Assembly: GCA_943736015.1 (NCBI GenBank)
Contig: OX031065.1
Location: 32,812,427-32,876,426 of the forward strand
Direction of reading: 5' to 3'
DNA from: Tridacna crocea
Taxonomy: Eukaryota; Mollusca; Bivalvia; Cardiida; Cardiidae
DNA: 64,000 nucleotides
A program made the translations under genes and the position numbers. Every line of letters starts with the position of its first letter. Within the stretch, counting starts at the first letter, position 1. The notes under the pieces were generated by a model, which worked only from the letters and a program-made list of their open reading frames with translations, was not told where the DNA came from and searched no databases. Positions 23,141-35,700 of this stretch are shown piece after piece.

Positions 23141-23912
23141 TTAAAGTCCCAGTAAAGTCCAAATGTAAAAAGGACTGAAAATATGGCAATTTTTAAGACT
23201 TTAACGATCCATAAAGGTGCTGTTGGTAAAAGTTTCCTGTTCTAGGCTTGCTACTGATTAACCAACTACCAAACAACAATATTTTAGACTGGTCCAAATT
23301 TAAAGCATTTTGCTGACAACAAAATAAAAGTGACTGGAAATTTGTTTTGTGAAGGGTAGAAAACATTGTGGGAAAAGGAGAAAATGCTGGTTACCAGCAT
23401 TTTCTCCTTTTACCACAATATTTTCTAAAAGCTTCTTTCTCAGGGGCGTCGAAAGTAGGGATTGTGTGGTAATTGGTTAGCTAAGTTTATTGACATTGTA
23501 AACAGAGACAATGACACCGGCTGATCGTTGCTTATTTATTTTTCATCATCACAGGAAGAGTTCACTACATAGAAATAAGAAAATAGGTTCAGAATAAGCA
23601 ATCTTAGTCTTCAATGACATAATATTGGAAGTGTAAACAGTAGTCCAGTGTGTAGTACGTCATAGTACTAATGAGATAGAATGGTATCATGTGATGCTGT
23701 CGTAGACCTAGTTCGAATATTCACCAATGAAAATGAAGGTTATCAATGGGCTTCTTCATGTAGTTTTGAGCAAATGTATCGTGGCAACCAACGCAGTAAC
23801 TGACACATTCGGGTTTTCTCCACATTACATATTATGTGTATTCTAATTGGTAATCTGTTAGATTTTCAAGTTATAAATGGTAAAAATTACCTTTTCTTTG
23901 GTTTTACTTTAA
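23141..23912 (+). mobile_element. TIR element, copy B, carrying a T-MITE
   Basis: Starts TTAAAGTCCCAGTAAAGTCC and ends near GGTTTTACTTTAA. It aligns with copy A except for the T-MITE at 23258-23480, inserted between GGCTTG and CTAAGTTTATTGAC. Confidence 0.7.
23258..23480 (-). repeat. T-MITE A nested in the 736-base TIR element
   Basis: TTAACCAACTACCAAACAAC to GGTAATTGGTTAG, with a good palindrome. Copy A of the host element lacks it and so supplies an empty site. Confidence 0.9.
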
Positions 23913-23961
23913 AATGATGATTATCCTCTAAGCATTGGTTCAGATGTAGACTATTTATCCT

Positions 23962-24190
23962 TTAACCCATTACCACACAATCCCTACTTTTGACGCCCCT
24001 GAAAAAGAAGCCTTTAGAAAACACTGTGGGAAAAAGAGAAAATGCTGGTAACCAGCATTTTCTCCTTTTCCCACAATGTTTTCTACCCTTCACAAAACAA
24101 ATTTCAAATATTCAGTCACTTTTATTTTGTCGTCTGCAAATGCTTTCATTTTGAACCAGTCTAAAATTTTGTCGTGTGGTAAAGAGTTAA
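23962..24190 (+). repeat. T-MITE A, full length
   Basis: 229 bases, TTAACCCATTACCACACAAT to GGTAAAGAGTTAA. The arms mismatch once: CACTG on the left against CAATG on the right. Confidence 0.95.
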
Positions 24191-24210
24191 GCACATGTCC
24201 AGATGTAGAC

Positions 24211-24256
24211 TATGTAGATCAAGATCAGACCACTTATTCTGTGCAGTCTGATTTTT
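24211..24256. repeat. ~60-base palindrome copy
   Basis: TGTAGATCAAGATCAGACCA ... TGTGCAGTCTGATTTTTGG. A Helentron-like fragment follows directly. Confidence 0.6.
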
Positions 24257-24620
24257 GGCTCCACTGGCCAAAGGCCAGCAGGTTTATGTCATGGCCGTGT
24301 CTATAGTGCCTTCTTCTGTTGGTATGTTAACTTTTATTCAAAACATCTTCTCTGAAACTATCCATCCAAATTTGATGAAATTTTACAGATATTATCTTGC
24401 CATGGTTCCTTTAAAAACTCTGTTTGCCATGGCAACAAAACATGGAAAAAAAATAACACTTTCAAAAATCTTCTTCTCTGAAATCACAAGGCCCAGACCT
24501 ACTGAATTTGGCATGTAACTTTATCTAATGGATCTTTGACAAGTTTCTTCATATTACAAGTTTATAAGATGGGATTCCATTGATAGATACTTCAATTTAA
24601 AGATTAATCAAGGGAAATAA
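24257..24620 (+). mobile_element. Helentron-like element, GGCTCCACTGGCC family, 5' part
   Basis: 5' hairpin CCACTGGCCAAAGGCCAGCA directly after TTTTT, then CATGGCCGTGT and AACTTTTATTCAAAACATCT, shared with 43955-45190. It fades before any tandem array or 3' hairpin. Confidence 0.7.
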
Positions 24621-25006
24621 CCCAGTTATAAAGGATAAAGTTTGTCAGTATGTACATCCCTTGATTATCAAACTGCAGGGATACATGATAGACTGGTGGC
24701 AGTCCGTTAAATAGAGCCTTTTCATTAAAACAAAATCATAAAGTAAAACTGCAAAATGGAAACTCTGTGCTCTCAATGCTCTGAATGTCTGATTTAACGG
24801 ACATTTCAGATGAAGGGCAAGTAACAACACATATTTCTGTGACTTTGCTGTAGTTGTGTACCTTGTTTGTTAGAATGACTTAAATGCAGGGCCTGAATGC
24901 CAGGCTAGGATACATGATTGATGCTAGGTTTTTCTTAAACCCTCCGTCACACCATCCTTGTGTTTTCATGTTGCCAAGTCAATTATAAACTTTTTTACCA
25001 CCTAAA
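24621..25006. other. No gene; T-MITE-like left end at about 24936
   Basis: Mostly unassigned. TTAAACCCTCCGTCACACCA at 24936 resembles a worn T-MITE terminus. Confidence 0.4.
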
Positions 25007-25239
25007 TTAAACTTTTTACAACATGACAAAATTTTAGACTGGTTCAAATTGAAAGCATTTGCAGACAACAAAATAAAGGTGACTGAAAAATTGAAATTTG
25101 TTCTTGGAAGTGTAGAAAAAACACTGTGGGAAAAGGAGAAAATGCTGGTTACCAGCACTTTCTCGTCTTTCCACAGTGTTTTCAAAAAGCGTCTTTCTCA
25201 GAGGTGTCAAAAGAAGGGATTGTGTGGTAATGGGTTGCA
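25007..25239 (-). repeat. T-MITE A, full length
   Basis: TTAAACTTTTTACAACATGA to GGTAATGGGTTGC. Arms carry the matched CACTG/CAGTG variant; the right TTAA is mutated. Confidence 0.9.
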
Positions 25240-25407
25240 CCCTAGAGGAAATGGCCTTTTGAAAACATTGTGGGAAAGGGAAAAAATAATGGCAACTGGC
25301 ATTTTCTCATAGACTCTTACCATCATTTCAGCTGCATTTGATTTGTTATCTGCTCATGCTGTCAGTATGGACAGGTCTAGTATTTTACCAGTTTCATAAA
25401 GACTTAA
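25240..25407 (+). repeat. T-MITE, worn + copy
   Basis: Starts mid left segment (GCCTTTTGAAAACATTGTGG) and ends at the TTAA at 25404, which the next copy also uses. Confidence 0.6.
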
Positions 25408-25631
25408 CCCTTTCCCAAACGACAAATTTTGGACTCTTCCAAACTGAAAGAGTTTGCAGACGACAATTTTAGATTTTGAGAAAATGGCATAAATGTCTCG
25501 AAAAGGGTAGAAAACACTGTGGGAAAAGGAGAAATTGCTTGTTACGAGCAATTTCTTCTTTTCCCTCAGTGCTTTCTAAAGACTTTTACTGTAGAAACAT
25601 AAAAACCAGGGCTTGTTTGGGAAAGGTTTAA
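25404..25631 (-). repeat. T-MITE B, full length
   Basis: TTAACCCTTTCCCAAACGAC to GGGAAAGGTTTAA, 228 bases, centre ATTGCTTGTTACGAGCAAT. Confidence 0.93.
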
Positions 25632-25674
25632 AAACATGATAAAAAGAAAGACATATATCAATTTTGTTCAGTTT

Positions 25675-25815
25675 CTAGTTCAAAAGCCTGCATTTTGGTT
25701 GGATTTTCTCGAGATTTGCATAGTTTGTTTTTTCACAGCTTGACCACTGTTGATTTTGAAAGAAAATCTGGCAGTTAAAGTGGGAAAAGAAGCCCATCTC
25801 TCATTTATGCAATTA
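25675..25815 (+). repeat. Unit Z fragment
   Basis: GATTTTCTCGAGATTTGCATAG and GTGGTCAGATTTTCTTGAGA match the Z units arrayed at 55150-55680. Confidence 0.5.
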
Positions 25816-25869
25816 ATTCTGCATTTGTGGTCAGATTTTCTTGAGATGTGCTGTTTTGATAAAATTTAA

Positions 25870-26042
25870 TGGCTGGTGCTAACTAGCTGAATGAATCATA
25901 CCATGTAGTGTTATATCGAATAAGCATTTCTACTTTTGAAATTCAAGGTAACAGTTTTCATTTTTAAAAGTGGTCCTGTTCTGTACTCAGAATGCCCAAA
26001 TCAGATGTGTATTTTTTTAATGCCATCTAGAGGAAGATAATG
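25870..26042 (+). mobile_element. 356-base TIR element, truncated third copy
   Basis: AAATTCAAGGTAACAG, TGTACTCAGAATGCCCAAAT and AATGCCATCTAGAGGAAGAT match the right half of 18996-19352, at clearly lower identity. Confidence 0.65.
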
Positions 26043-26344
26043 GAACTTTACTAAGACTGTTTAATACAATTAAACAATGCATACTGAAACCCTATCAAAT
26101 TCGGCTGATTTCCAAACAATTAGTTTTCAGAAATTGTACTTTAACTTTTTTCAATATTTGTTCAGTTCACCATGCCTACTAATGCTGTCTTTAAGCACAA
26201 AATGGGTTGAAGCAGTCAGTTGCAAGAAACCCTTCCCCTCCCATTTGTTCTGTTTTTGTCCTTTTCCATTTGACATCATGAGTGCATAATACATGTATAT
26301 TTATGGATATTATGCAAATTTTGTTTGACATTTGAAATTCTGGT

Positions 26345-26573
26345 TTAACTCATTACCAAACAACAAAAGTTTAGGTTTGTCCAAATCAAAAGCGTTTGCA
26401 TACGACGTAATAAAAGTGACTGAAAATTTGAAATTTGCTTTGTGAAGGGTAGAAAACACTGTGGGAAAAGGAGAAAATGCTGGTTACCAGCATTTTCTCC
26501 TTTTCTCACAATGTTTTCTAAAGGCTTCTTTCTCAGGGGCATCAAAAGTAGGGATTGTGTGGTAGTGAGTTAA
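26345..26573 (-). repeat. T-MITE A, full length
   Basis: 229 bases. Ends 81 bases before the acceptor of TRPC exon 1. Arms mismatch at CACTG/CAATG and at one further base. Confidence 0.95.
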
Positions 26574-26654
26574 ACAAAGCGTAAGCTGCGGAGGGTTGGC
26601 ACATGCATGCAATCCTGTTGATTTACTTTTGACATAGTTTTACTCTCATTGCAG

Positions 26655-26755
26655 CGCGAGCAAGTGAAAATGGCGAGGGAGGAATGGCACAGAACAGGAG
26701 CAAACGTTCGGCCTCCAGACTAACATTTGAGAAGATGAGTGGACTTCATAGACCA
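26655..26755 (+). CDS. TRPC exon 1 (first coding exon), N-terminal leader
   Basis: A cattgcag acceptor precedes 26655 and a GTATGT donor follows 26755. The frame joins exon 2 in phase 0 to give ...GLHRP/LSLVEEDF, the usual spacing in TRPC N-termini. ATG at 26684 (MAQNRSKRS...) is the likely start. The frame stays open upstream of it to the acceptor (RASENGEGG), so a coding exon further upstream cannot be excluded; a 5' UTR exon is the simpler reading. The leader is basic and serine-rich. Confidence 0.75.
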
Positions 26756-29700
26756 GTATGTATATCGTAATCAAATAATACTGTGTTTTCTTTCTTCTTA
26801 ACTCTTTACCAAACAACAAAATTTTGGACTCGTCCAAATTGAAAGCATTTGCAGACGATGGATTAAACGTGACTGAAAAATTGAAATGTGTTTTAGGAAG
26901 GGAAGAAAACATTGTGGGAAAAGGAGAAAATGTTGGTTTCCAGCATTTTCTTCTTTTCCCAGTGTTTTCAAAAGGCTGCTTTCACAGGGTCATCAAAATT
27001 CGTGATTGTGTGTTAAAAGGTTAACTCATTACCAGACAGCACAATTTTGGACTTGTCCAAATTGAAACCATTTGCAGACAACAAAATAAAAATTCGAAAT
27101 TCGCTTTGTGAAGGGTAGAAAACATTGTGGGAAAAGGAGAAAATGCTGGTTACCAGGCTTCTAAAGGCTTCTTTCTCAGGGGCATCAAAAGTAGGGATTG
27201 TGTGATAATGGGTTAAAGGGCTGGAGTACTGATTACTGATTTGGACTGTTTTGATTTGGAAAAATGATATGTAACATAGCAGCAGCATACATCTAAAATC
27301 TGTGCCAGCTAGCTGATAATAATCTATCCCATTACCAAACGACAATATTTCCGGCTTGTCCAAATCGAAAGCATTTGCAGACAACAAAATAAAAGTGAAT
27401 GAAAATTTGAAATTTGGTTTGTGAAGGATAGAAAACATTGTGGGAAAAGGAGAAAATGCTGGTTACCAGCATTTTCTCCTTTTCCCACAATGTTTTCAAA
27501 ATGCTTCTTTTCCAGGGGCGTCAAAAGTAGGGATTGTGTGGTAATGGGCTATGCTTGTGCATAAGCAACTTTGTTTGGTTGCAGGTCTGTGTTGAGTAAC
27601 AACCATTAAAAGAAAGGCTTTTGAAAACATGTCACTAGCTGTTTGGGAAAAGTAGCCATTTCAAGTTGAAAGTTTTCATTTCTTGTTTATGCAATAGTCT
27701 GCAATTGTGGTCCGATTTTTGTGAAACTTGCACAGTTTGTTAATCTCATCAGTAGCTTTAACCCTATTGATTTTTAAAAAATCCAACAAACAGTATGGGA
27801 AAAATAGCCATTTCAAGTTGAAAATTTCAATTTCTTCTTTAAGCGATGAAGTCAGCATTTCTTCTTTTAATCTTCATATTTGTGTTTGTCTTGCCTTTTT
27901 GAATAATACGTTAATGATTTATGCTACAAAATAGGCAAAATCCTTGCCAGTAGAGCAATTGAGGCCCTTCAGGCCCGCTGGTTTTAAAAAAGAGTGTTGC
28001 AAGTTGAGACAAGTCATATTGAATACAAGGTGCAGGGGTGATACTGTCCGTAATGATTTGTTGTTGTTTTTTTTTCTATCATCCATCACTTCACTTTTGA
28101 ATCATAGGACAAAATTGAAAGCATTTGTGGAATAAGATAAAAGTAAATGTGGCTCAAATGAGGAAATTTGTTGTTGATACAGATAGGTTAGAAAACATTC
28201 TAGGAAAAGCAGAAGTTGATGGTTACCAGCTTTTTCTCTTTTTCCTACACTGTTTTCAAAAGTCTTCCCCATCAGGTCATTATACTTTAGATTTTGTCAC
28301 AACGAGATGAGTTTGTTCTCCAGTATTACTTTCATAAGTCTGGGAAAAGCTCCTTTTTACCAGTAAGTACTGTAATATGTCATTGACTCTTTATCTTCAC
28401 AAGCTGTAACTATTGGGGCCTTAACCCTTTACCACACAATCCTGACTTTTGACACCCCTGTGAAAGAAGCCTTTTGAAAACATTGTGGGAGAAGGGGAAA
28501 ATGCTGGTAACCAGCATTTTCCTCTTTTCCCACAATGTTTTCTTCCCTTTCTAAAACTAAATTCAGTTCTTTAGTCACATTGATTGTATCATCTGAGAAT
28601 GCTTTCAATTTTCATCATTTGGTAAAGAGTTAATTCTTTACTAAACCATAAGATTTTAGGGGTGACTAAATTGAAAGCATTTGCAGATGACACTTGTTAG
28701 AGTTGACTCAAACACAGAGATTTCATATTGCAAGAACAGAAATTACAGCAAGAGAAGGAGAAAATACCGGTTTCCAACATTTTTGCCTATTACTAAGTCT
28801 ATGGTGAAATGTGGCATTGTTCCCAAATAGTTATAAAGGAGACGTTCAAAGTAAAAGATAAGGACCTTTCTGGTCAGAGGCTACAGAAAACATTTTAGGA
28901 AATGGACAAATGGCTCCAAGTTCTTTGTTTGCCACAATGTTGTCAAAAGCCATAATTAGACTTACAGAGGGCAGCTAGTTTACATGGACTAAAGAAGACT
29001 GAAGAGTTAATTAGTGGGGTCATGACAAGATACTTTATTTCCAATCAATAGTCTGTAACCAGCAATTTATATGTTAATGTGACACTAATCTTTAGTCTTG
29101 TGGGCAAATACCCTTATTTATGAATGAATTGATTGCTGCAGAACTGTTCTGAGTGTAACAGATTGTTAATTAGTGGCATTTTGTCTCACTTTGAAAACAA
29201 CATAATCCAAACCAAACAATGCTTTCCAAAAGTCCAATGTGGAAGGGGTATTTTAGTAAAGGGCTGAATTTATTAAGTATACCGAATTGCTTTCATGCGT
29301 TCTGGATAGCATGATCTGGGATCATACTTCTCATGGTGTGCGGTCCGATCTTTACCTTTATTTTTATCTTTATTTTTATATTGATCTTTTTTGCCTGATA
29401 AAACGGTTTGGCTTTGGTTATTATTGCCTGCAGGGACAACTTTAATAGGTTGGCACTTCAAAGGCTTACACTCCTGTTGCATAAAATTTCCTTGATATTT
29501 TTCCAAAACTTCTATATATTTTCCTTGGTATTTTCCCAAATGCTTTTATACAGTTTTCTTGGTACATGTATTTTTCCAAAAACTTGTATATAATTTTCTT
29601 TGTATTTTCCATAATTTTTTTGTTCGCAAGTTGAGCGCTGGATGGATGGGGTGGGGTCTTTCAGTCATGGCTGTGTGCTTGACTGAGGGAGTCCAGCTTA

Positions 29701-32700
29701 TTTGTCCGGCACTTTATACATTACAGATTGTCTGTGTGTTCGACACTTTCCTGTCGGCATTTTGCTAGTCAGTAATAAGACTCAAAGTGTATATTTTACG
29801 TCATGCTCGCCTTGTATCTGGTGATTTTTAATTTTCATTTTTGTATTTGTATGGACTATGTACAACTGTGTACTTGTCATAAAATAAAATTTGTTCTGTT
29901 CTGTTGTTCTGCTGAATCTGTAAAAAGTTAACTCTTTACCAGGCAATCCTGACTGTTAACAACACCAAGAAAGTCTTTGAAAACATTGTGGGAAAAGGAG
30001 AAAGTGCTGGTAACCAACCAGTATGTTCTCCTTGTCCTAACAATGATGGTTTATTTTGGAAAGCAGGCAGTGGCTTTGCACATAACAATCATTTATGGGT
30101 AACCAGCATTTTCTCCATTTCCAACAATGTTTTCTACACTTCCAATTCAAATTTCAATTTTTGATTGACATTTATTTTTTCCTCTGCAAATGCTTCAATT
30201 TGGACCAGTCTAAAATTTTGTCATTTGCACATTACTTTCTATCCAACTCACTGACTGCTTTTCTCAATGCATCAAAAGTATGAGTGGCAAATAATGGTCA
30301 GAAGGAAAAGTTGCCTCAACAAGGTATTAACTTTTTACCACACGAGATAATTTTAGACTAGTCCAAATTGAAAGCATTTGCAGACGACAAAATAAAAGTG
30401 ACTAAAAAATAGAAATTTGTTCTGGGAAGGGTAGAAAACACTGTGGGAAAAGGAGAAAATACTTGTTACCAGCATTTTCTTCTTTTCCCACTGTGTTTTC
30501 AAAAGGCTTCTTTCCCAGGGGCGTCAAAAGTAGGGATTGTGTGGTAATGGGTTAAGGCTGCAACCACCAGGTCAAGAGAGTGAAGAAACTTGGTCAGAAT
30601 GTTTGTTTTGGTGATGTCTCAAAAGAGTTTGATAATGGGTAATTGTCGGGTCCAAAACTAGGTCACTTGGTCAAATCTTAGAAAAACCTTTTGTATGCTG
30701 TAGAGGCCACATTTTCTGTCCAATACTCATGAAACTTGGTCAGAATGTTTGTCTTAATGATATCTCAAAACTGTTTGATAACTCAAAACTGTTTGATAAT
30801 GGGTAATGTCTGATAAAAAACTAGGTCACTTGGAAACTAGATTGAAAATGGTTCATGTTTGGTCAATAGACTCAGGTGAGCGATTTCAGAACCATCATGG
30901 CCCTCTTGTTTCTGCATCTTCTTGGTAAATGTAGACTCCGAACCCACTTTCAATATCTGCTTTACATCACGGATGAATAACTGGGATGAATAACTCCTAA
31001 GGAGTTAGATGGTTTTAGGGGTGTGTTGTGTAAAGCCAATTAGAAACAGTGATTGCAGTTCCAGCAAATCAGAGATAGCGAATAGAGCGCATTTATACAT
31101 AATGTTGAGAGTAGTTGCAGCTTTTATGCAAAAGTGTGAAATGTGGTTACTAAGGCTAGGCGCAGTTGGCCCCTAGCCAAAAAGAATGGTGTATATCTGG
31201 GCCCGTATTCACCAACCATTCTTAAGAATGTTCTTCTGTCTTATTCTCCAGAATTTTCTACCTTTTAAGTAACACAACTCCTGATTGGCTAAACCATTTG
31301 GTTTAGCCAATCAGAAGTTGTGTTACTTACAAATTTAGAAAACCTTGGAGAATAAGCCAAAGAATATTCTCAAGAATGGTTATTGATTACGAACCCTGAT
31401 ACTGAAGCAAGAGCAGGCTTGGATTTGTAACCCATTATTCAATTATGTGGTTTAATCTGGCAGTTGTGTGTGGTAAAGAGTAAACTCTTAGCCTATAGCA
31501 GACTAGTTTTAAGCTCAGCTATTTTTAGCTCACCTGAGCACGAAGTGCTCATGGTGAGCTATTGTGATCGTGCTTCGTCCGTTGTGCATTGTCCATCATC
31601 AACTTTTTACCTTGTGTACGCTCTAGAGGCCACAGTTTTGGTCCGATACTCATGAAAGTTGGTCAGGATGTTTGTCTCGATGAAATCTCGGACGAGTTTG
31701 AAAGTGGGTCATGTGGGGTCAAAAACTAGGTCACTAGGTCAAATCTTAGAAAAACCTTGTGTACGCTCTAGAGGCCACATTTTCAGTCTGATACTCATGA
31801 AAGTTGGTCAGGATGTTTGTCTGGATAATATCTTGAACGAGTTTGAAAATGGGTCATGTGGGGTCAAAAACTAGGTCAGTAGGTCAAATCTTAAAAAAAC
31901 TTTGTGTATGCTCTAAAGGCCACATTTTCAGTTAGAGACTAATAAAAGTTGGTCAGGATGTTTGTCTGGATGATATCTCGGAAGAGTTTGAAAATGGGTC
32001 ATGTGGTGTCAAAAACTAGGTCACTAGGTCAAATCTTAGAAAAACCTTGTGTAAGCTCTAGAAGCCACATTTTCAGTCGGATACTCATGAAAGGTGGTCA
32101 GGATGTTTGTCTGGATGATATCTCAGACGAGTTTGAAAATGGGTCATGTGGGGTCAAAAACTAGGTCAGTAGGTCAAATCTTAAAAAAACTTTGTGTATG
32201 CTCTAGAGGCCACATTTTCAGTTAGATACTAATGAAAGTTGGTCAGGATGATTGTCTGGATGATATCTCAGAAAAGTTTGAAAATGGGTCATGTGGTGTC
32301 AAAAACTAGGTCACTAGGTTAAATCTTAGAAAAACCTTGTGTACACTCTAGAGACCACATTTTCAGTCGGATACTCATGAAAGTTGGTTAGGATGTTTGT
32401 CTGGATAATATCTCGGACGAGTTTGAAAATGGGTCATGTGGTGTCAAAAACTAAGTCACTAGGTCAAATCTTAGAAAAACCTTGTGTACGCTCTAGAGGC
32501 CACATTTTCAGTCGGATACTCATGAAAGGTGGTCAGGATGTTTGTCTGGATGATATCTCAGACGAGTGTGAAAATGGGTCATGTGGGGTCAAAAACTAGG
32601 TCACTAGGTCAAATCTTGTGCGCTCTAGAGGCCACATTTTCAGTCGGATACTCATGAAAGTTGGTCAGGATGTTTGTCTGGATGATATCTCGGACAAGAT

Positions 32701-35700
32701 CGAAAATGGGTCATGTGGGGTCAAAAACTAGGTCACTAGGTCAAATTTTAGAAAAACCTTTTGTAGGCTCTAGAGGCCACATTTTCAGTCCGAAACTCTT
32801 GTAAGTTGGTCAGAATGTTTGTCTTGATGATATCTCAGACAGGTTCGAAAATGGGCTCATGTGGGGTCAAAAACTAGGTCACTAGGTCAAATCTTAGAAA
32901 AACCTTGTATATGCTCTGGATGCCACATTTTCAGTTCAACACTCTTGTAAATTAGAATGTTTGCCTTTATAATATCTTGAATGAGTTTAAAAATGGGTCA
33001 TGTTGGGTCAAAAACTGGGTCAATAGGTCAAATGTTATAAACACCTTTTGTATGCTCTGGAGGACACATTTTCAGTCTGATACTCCTAAAACTTGTTCAT
33101 AATATTTGTCCTGGTGATACCTTGAATGAGTTTGAAAATGGGTCATGTGGAGTCAAAAACTAGGTCAATGGGTCAAATATTAAAAAAACCTTGTGTACAC
33201 TCTAGAGGCTACATTTTCTGCCTGATACTCTTCAGACTTGGTCAGAATATTTGTTTTGGTGATGTCTCAAAAGAGTTTGATAATGGGTAATTGTCGGGTC
33301 CAAAACTAGGTCACTTGATGAAATCTTAGAAAAACCTTTTGTACACTGTAGAAGCCACATTTTCAGTCAAATACTCATGAAACTTGGCCAGAATGTTTGT
33401 CTTATTGATATCTCAAAAGTGTTTGATGATGGGTAATGTCTGATAAAAAAGTAGGTCACTGGGAAACTAGATGGTGCATGTTTGGTCAATAAACTCAGGT
33501 GAGCGATTTCAAGGCCATCATGGCCCTCTTGTTCAAGAATATTATCAGGTATTGTTGTTGCCCTGCTATCACCATTCTGAAACATTGACATTGTTCTTAT
33601 TTAACCCTTACCAAATGATGAAATTTTTAGTAGTCCAGATTGATAACATTTGCAAGCCCTGGTTTTCACGTGTCTGAAGTAAAAGTCTTTTGAAAACACT
33701 GTGGGAAAAGGAGAAATTGCTCGTAACGAGCAATTTCTCCTTTTCCCACAGTGTTTTCTACCCTTTTTGAGACTTTTCTGCCATTTTCTCAAAATCTAAA
33801 ATTGTCGTCTGCAAACTCTTTCAGTTTGGAAGAGTCCAAAATTTGTCATTTGGGAAGGGGTTAAGGAAGTTACATTGTTCCAAATGTTTGATGTAATTGA
33901 TGAAATAACACTCAAAGGCTGTTTATTGATTTCAGCTATCCTTGGTGGAAGAAGATTTTATCTACGCTGCAGAGTTTGGTGATATACCCACTGTTCAGAA
34001 AATACTTGAAGAGAATCAAAATCTGAATGTTGACTTCACTGATATTCTTGGTCGTACACCACTCAGGCTTGCTGTTGGAAATGAACATTTGGAGGTTAGT
34101 AATAGCCCTAGATTTAATCAAAATACAAAAAGTATTTTTTGTTTTCATTCTACTTAGGACAGAATGTTCTGATTGCTTTGCTTGATTCGCCTCTTGATTT
34201 CACCTAGCCTATACCATTTGCACTGTTTAAGCTTTTATCACTTAACACCATTCTACACTTGTTGAAATATAAAACATTTGCATGCGACAAACCAATGGTT
34301 GCTTAAATAAGGGGGTTTGCCTCGGAAAGGTTATAAAATATTGTGGAAAAAGGTTGATTTCTCACAGTTGTTAAAACTCTGTGTTATGGGGAGGTAATTA
34401 CGCTAGCCATAGCATAGTCTGTGGCAGAAGTCACTGAAATGCAATGAAAGGTTTAACCACAGAAGATGTCACACAAGTCCAAAATTTCATGAGGTATTTA
34501 AGAATTAAAGGAGCAGCTCTGTATCTAATTTCAAAATTCTGGGCTCTTTCTCATTAATAGCACTTACAGACCACATGTTAAAATTTGGCCTGTGATAAAA
34601 TTTTATTGTGAAAAAGTAGAATAAGCTGACTGCCAGAAATCTCTCTTTTTCCCACAATATTTTCAAAAGCCTACTTTTCCAGTGAAGCATCAGGCAAGTC
34701 TAATCTGTGTCCCAAACAACAGAATTAGATTCCAAATTAGCAAATGAAGACTACTTAAGTGTAGCTCAAAAGATTATTTGTCATTTAGAAAGTAGGAAAC
34801 ATTGTGGAAAAAGTAAATTCCCCAGTTACCACAATGGTTTCTTAAACCTTCTCTTTCAGTGTCATGGAATTTGGGATTGTGTGGTATAAAGGTTTAACTC
34901 TTTACCAAACGACAATTTTTTAGACTGGTCTAAATTGAAAGCATTTGCAGACAACAAAATAAATATGATAAAAAAAATTTGAAATTTGTTTTAGGAAGCA
35001 AAGAAAACATTTTGTTTTCAGAAGGCTTCCTTCTCAGGGTCGTTAAAAGTCGGGATTGTGTGGTAAAGGGTTAACTCTTTACCAAACAACAAAATTGTCG
35101 ACTTGTCCAAATTGAAAGCATTTGCAGACAACAAAATAAACGTGGCTCAAAAATTGAAATTTGATTTGGGATGGGTAGAAAACATTTTACGGTTACCAGC
35201 ATTTTCTCCTTTTCCCACAATGTTTTTTGAAGGCTTATTATCAGGGTTGTTGAAAGTCGGGATTGTGTGGTAAAGGGTTATAGAAAAATTACAACAAACT
35301 TTTGTCTTCTCACAGGTTGTTGAGCTTCTGCTGGATCGCAGTAACCTTACAAATATTTATGAGGCTCTTCTACAGGCGATCAGTTCAGGGCACGAACAAA
35401 TCGCCGAGTCGATACTTAAACATCCAAAATACCAGGGTATGAAAAAAGAGCACAAACATTTTGGCGAAACCGATCATTTTTTCAACACAGCAAGCGAAGA
35501 TTCTCCTTTCTCATCCGATATCACGCCATTGATATTGGCTGCAGAAAGGAATCAATTTGAAATTGTACAGCTACTTTTATTGCGGGGAGAGACTATTCGG
35601 AAGCCACACCATTACTACTGTAACTGCCAGGAGTGTAGTAATAAGTTGGAGTTCGATCAACTACGATTGGCTAAAACCCGGTTGAATGCTTACAGAGGTC

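Noticed and set aside
1-26600. Upstream TRPC exons or another gene
   Set aside because: No frame with a recognisable domain or credible splice pair was found; a non-coding 5' exon would not be visible by this reading.
27013-27438. 141-codon - frame
   Set aside because: Crosses two T-MITEs; same repeat-derived peptide pattern.
29273-29539. 88-codon lysine-rich - strand frame
   Set aside because: Made from TTTTCC-rich low-complexity DNA with internal repeats; no recognised domain.
31659-32599. Three similar 71-codon frames that look like a small gene family
   Set aside because: They are the 145-base tandem unit read in the same phase every few units; 145 is not a multiple of three and no frame persists.
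31527-33533. Regularly spaced repeats, considered as a CRISPR array
   Set aside because: Units are contiguous 145-base tandems without unique spacers, in a spliced eukaryotic genome.
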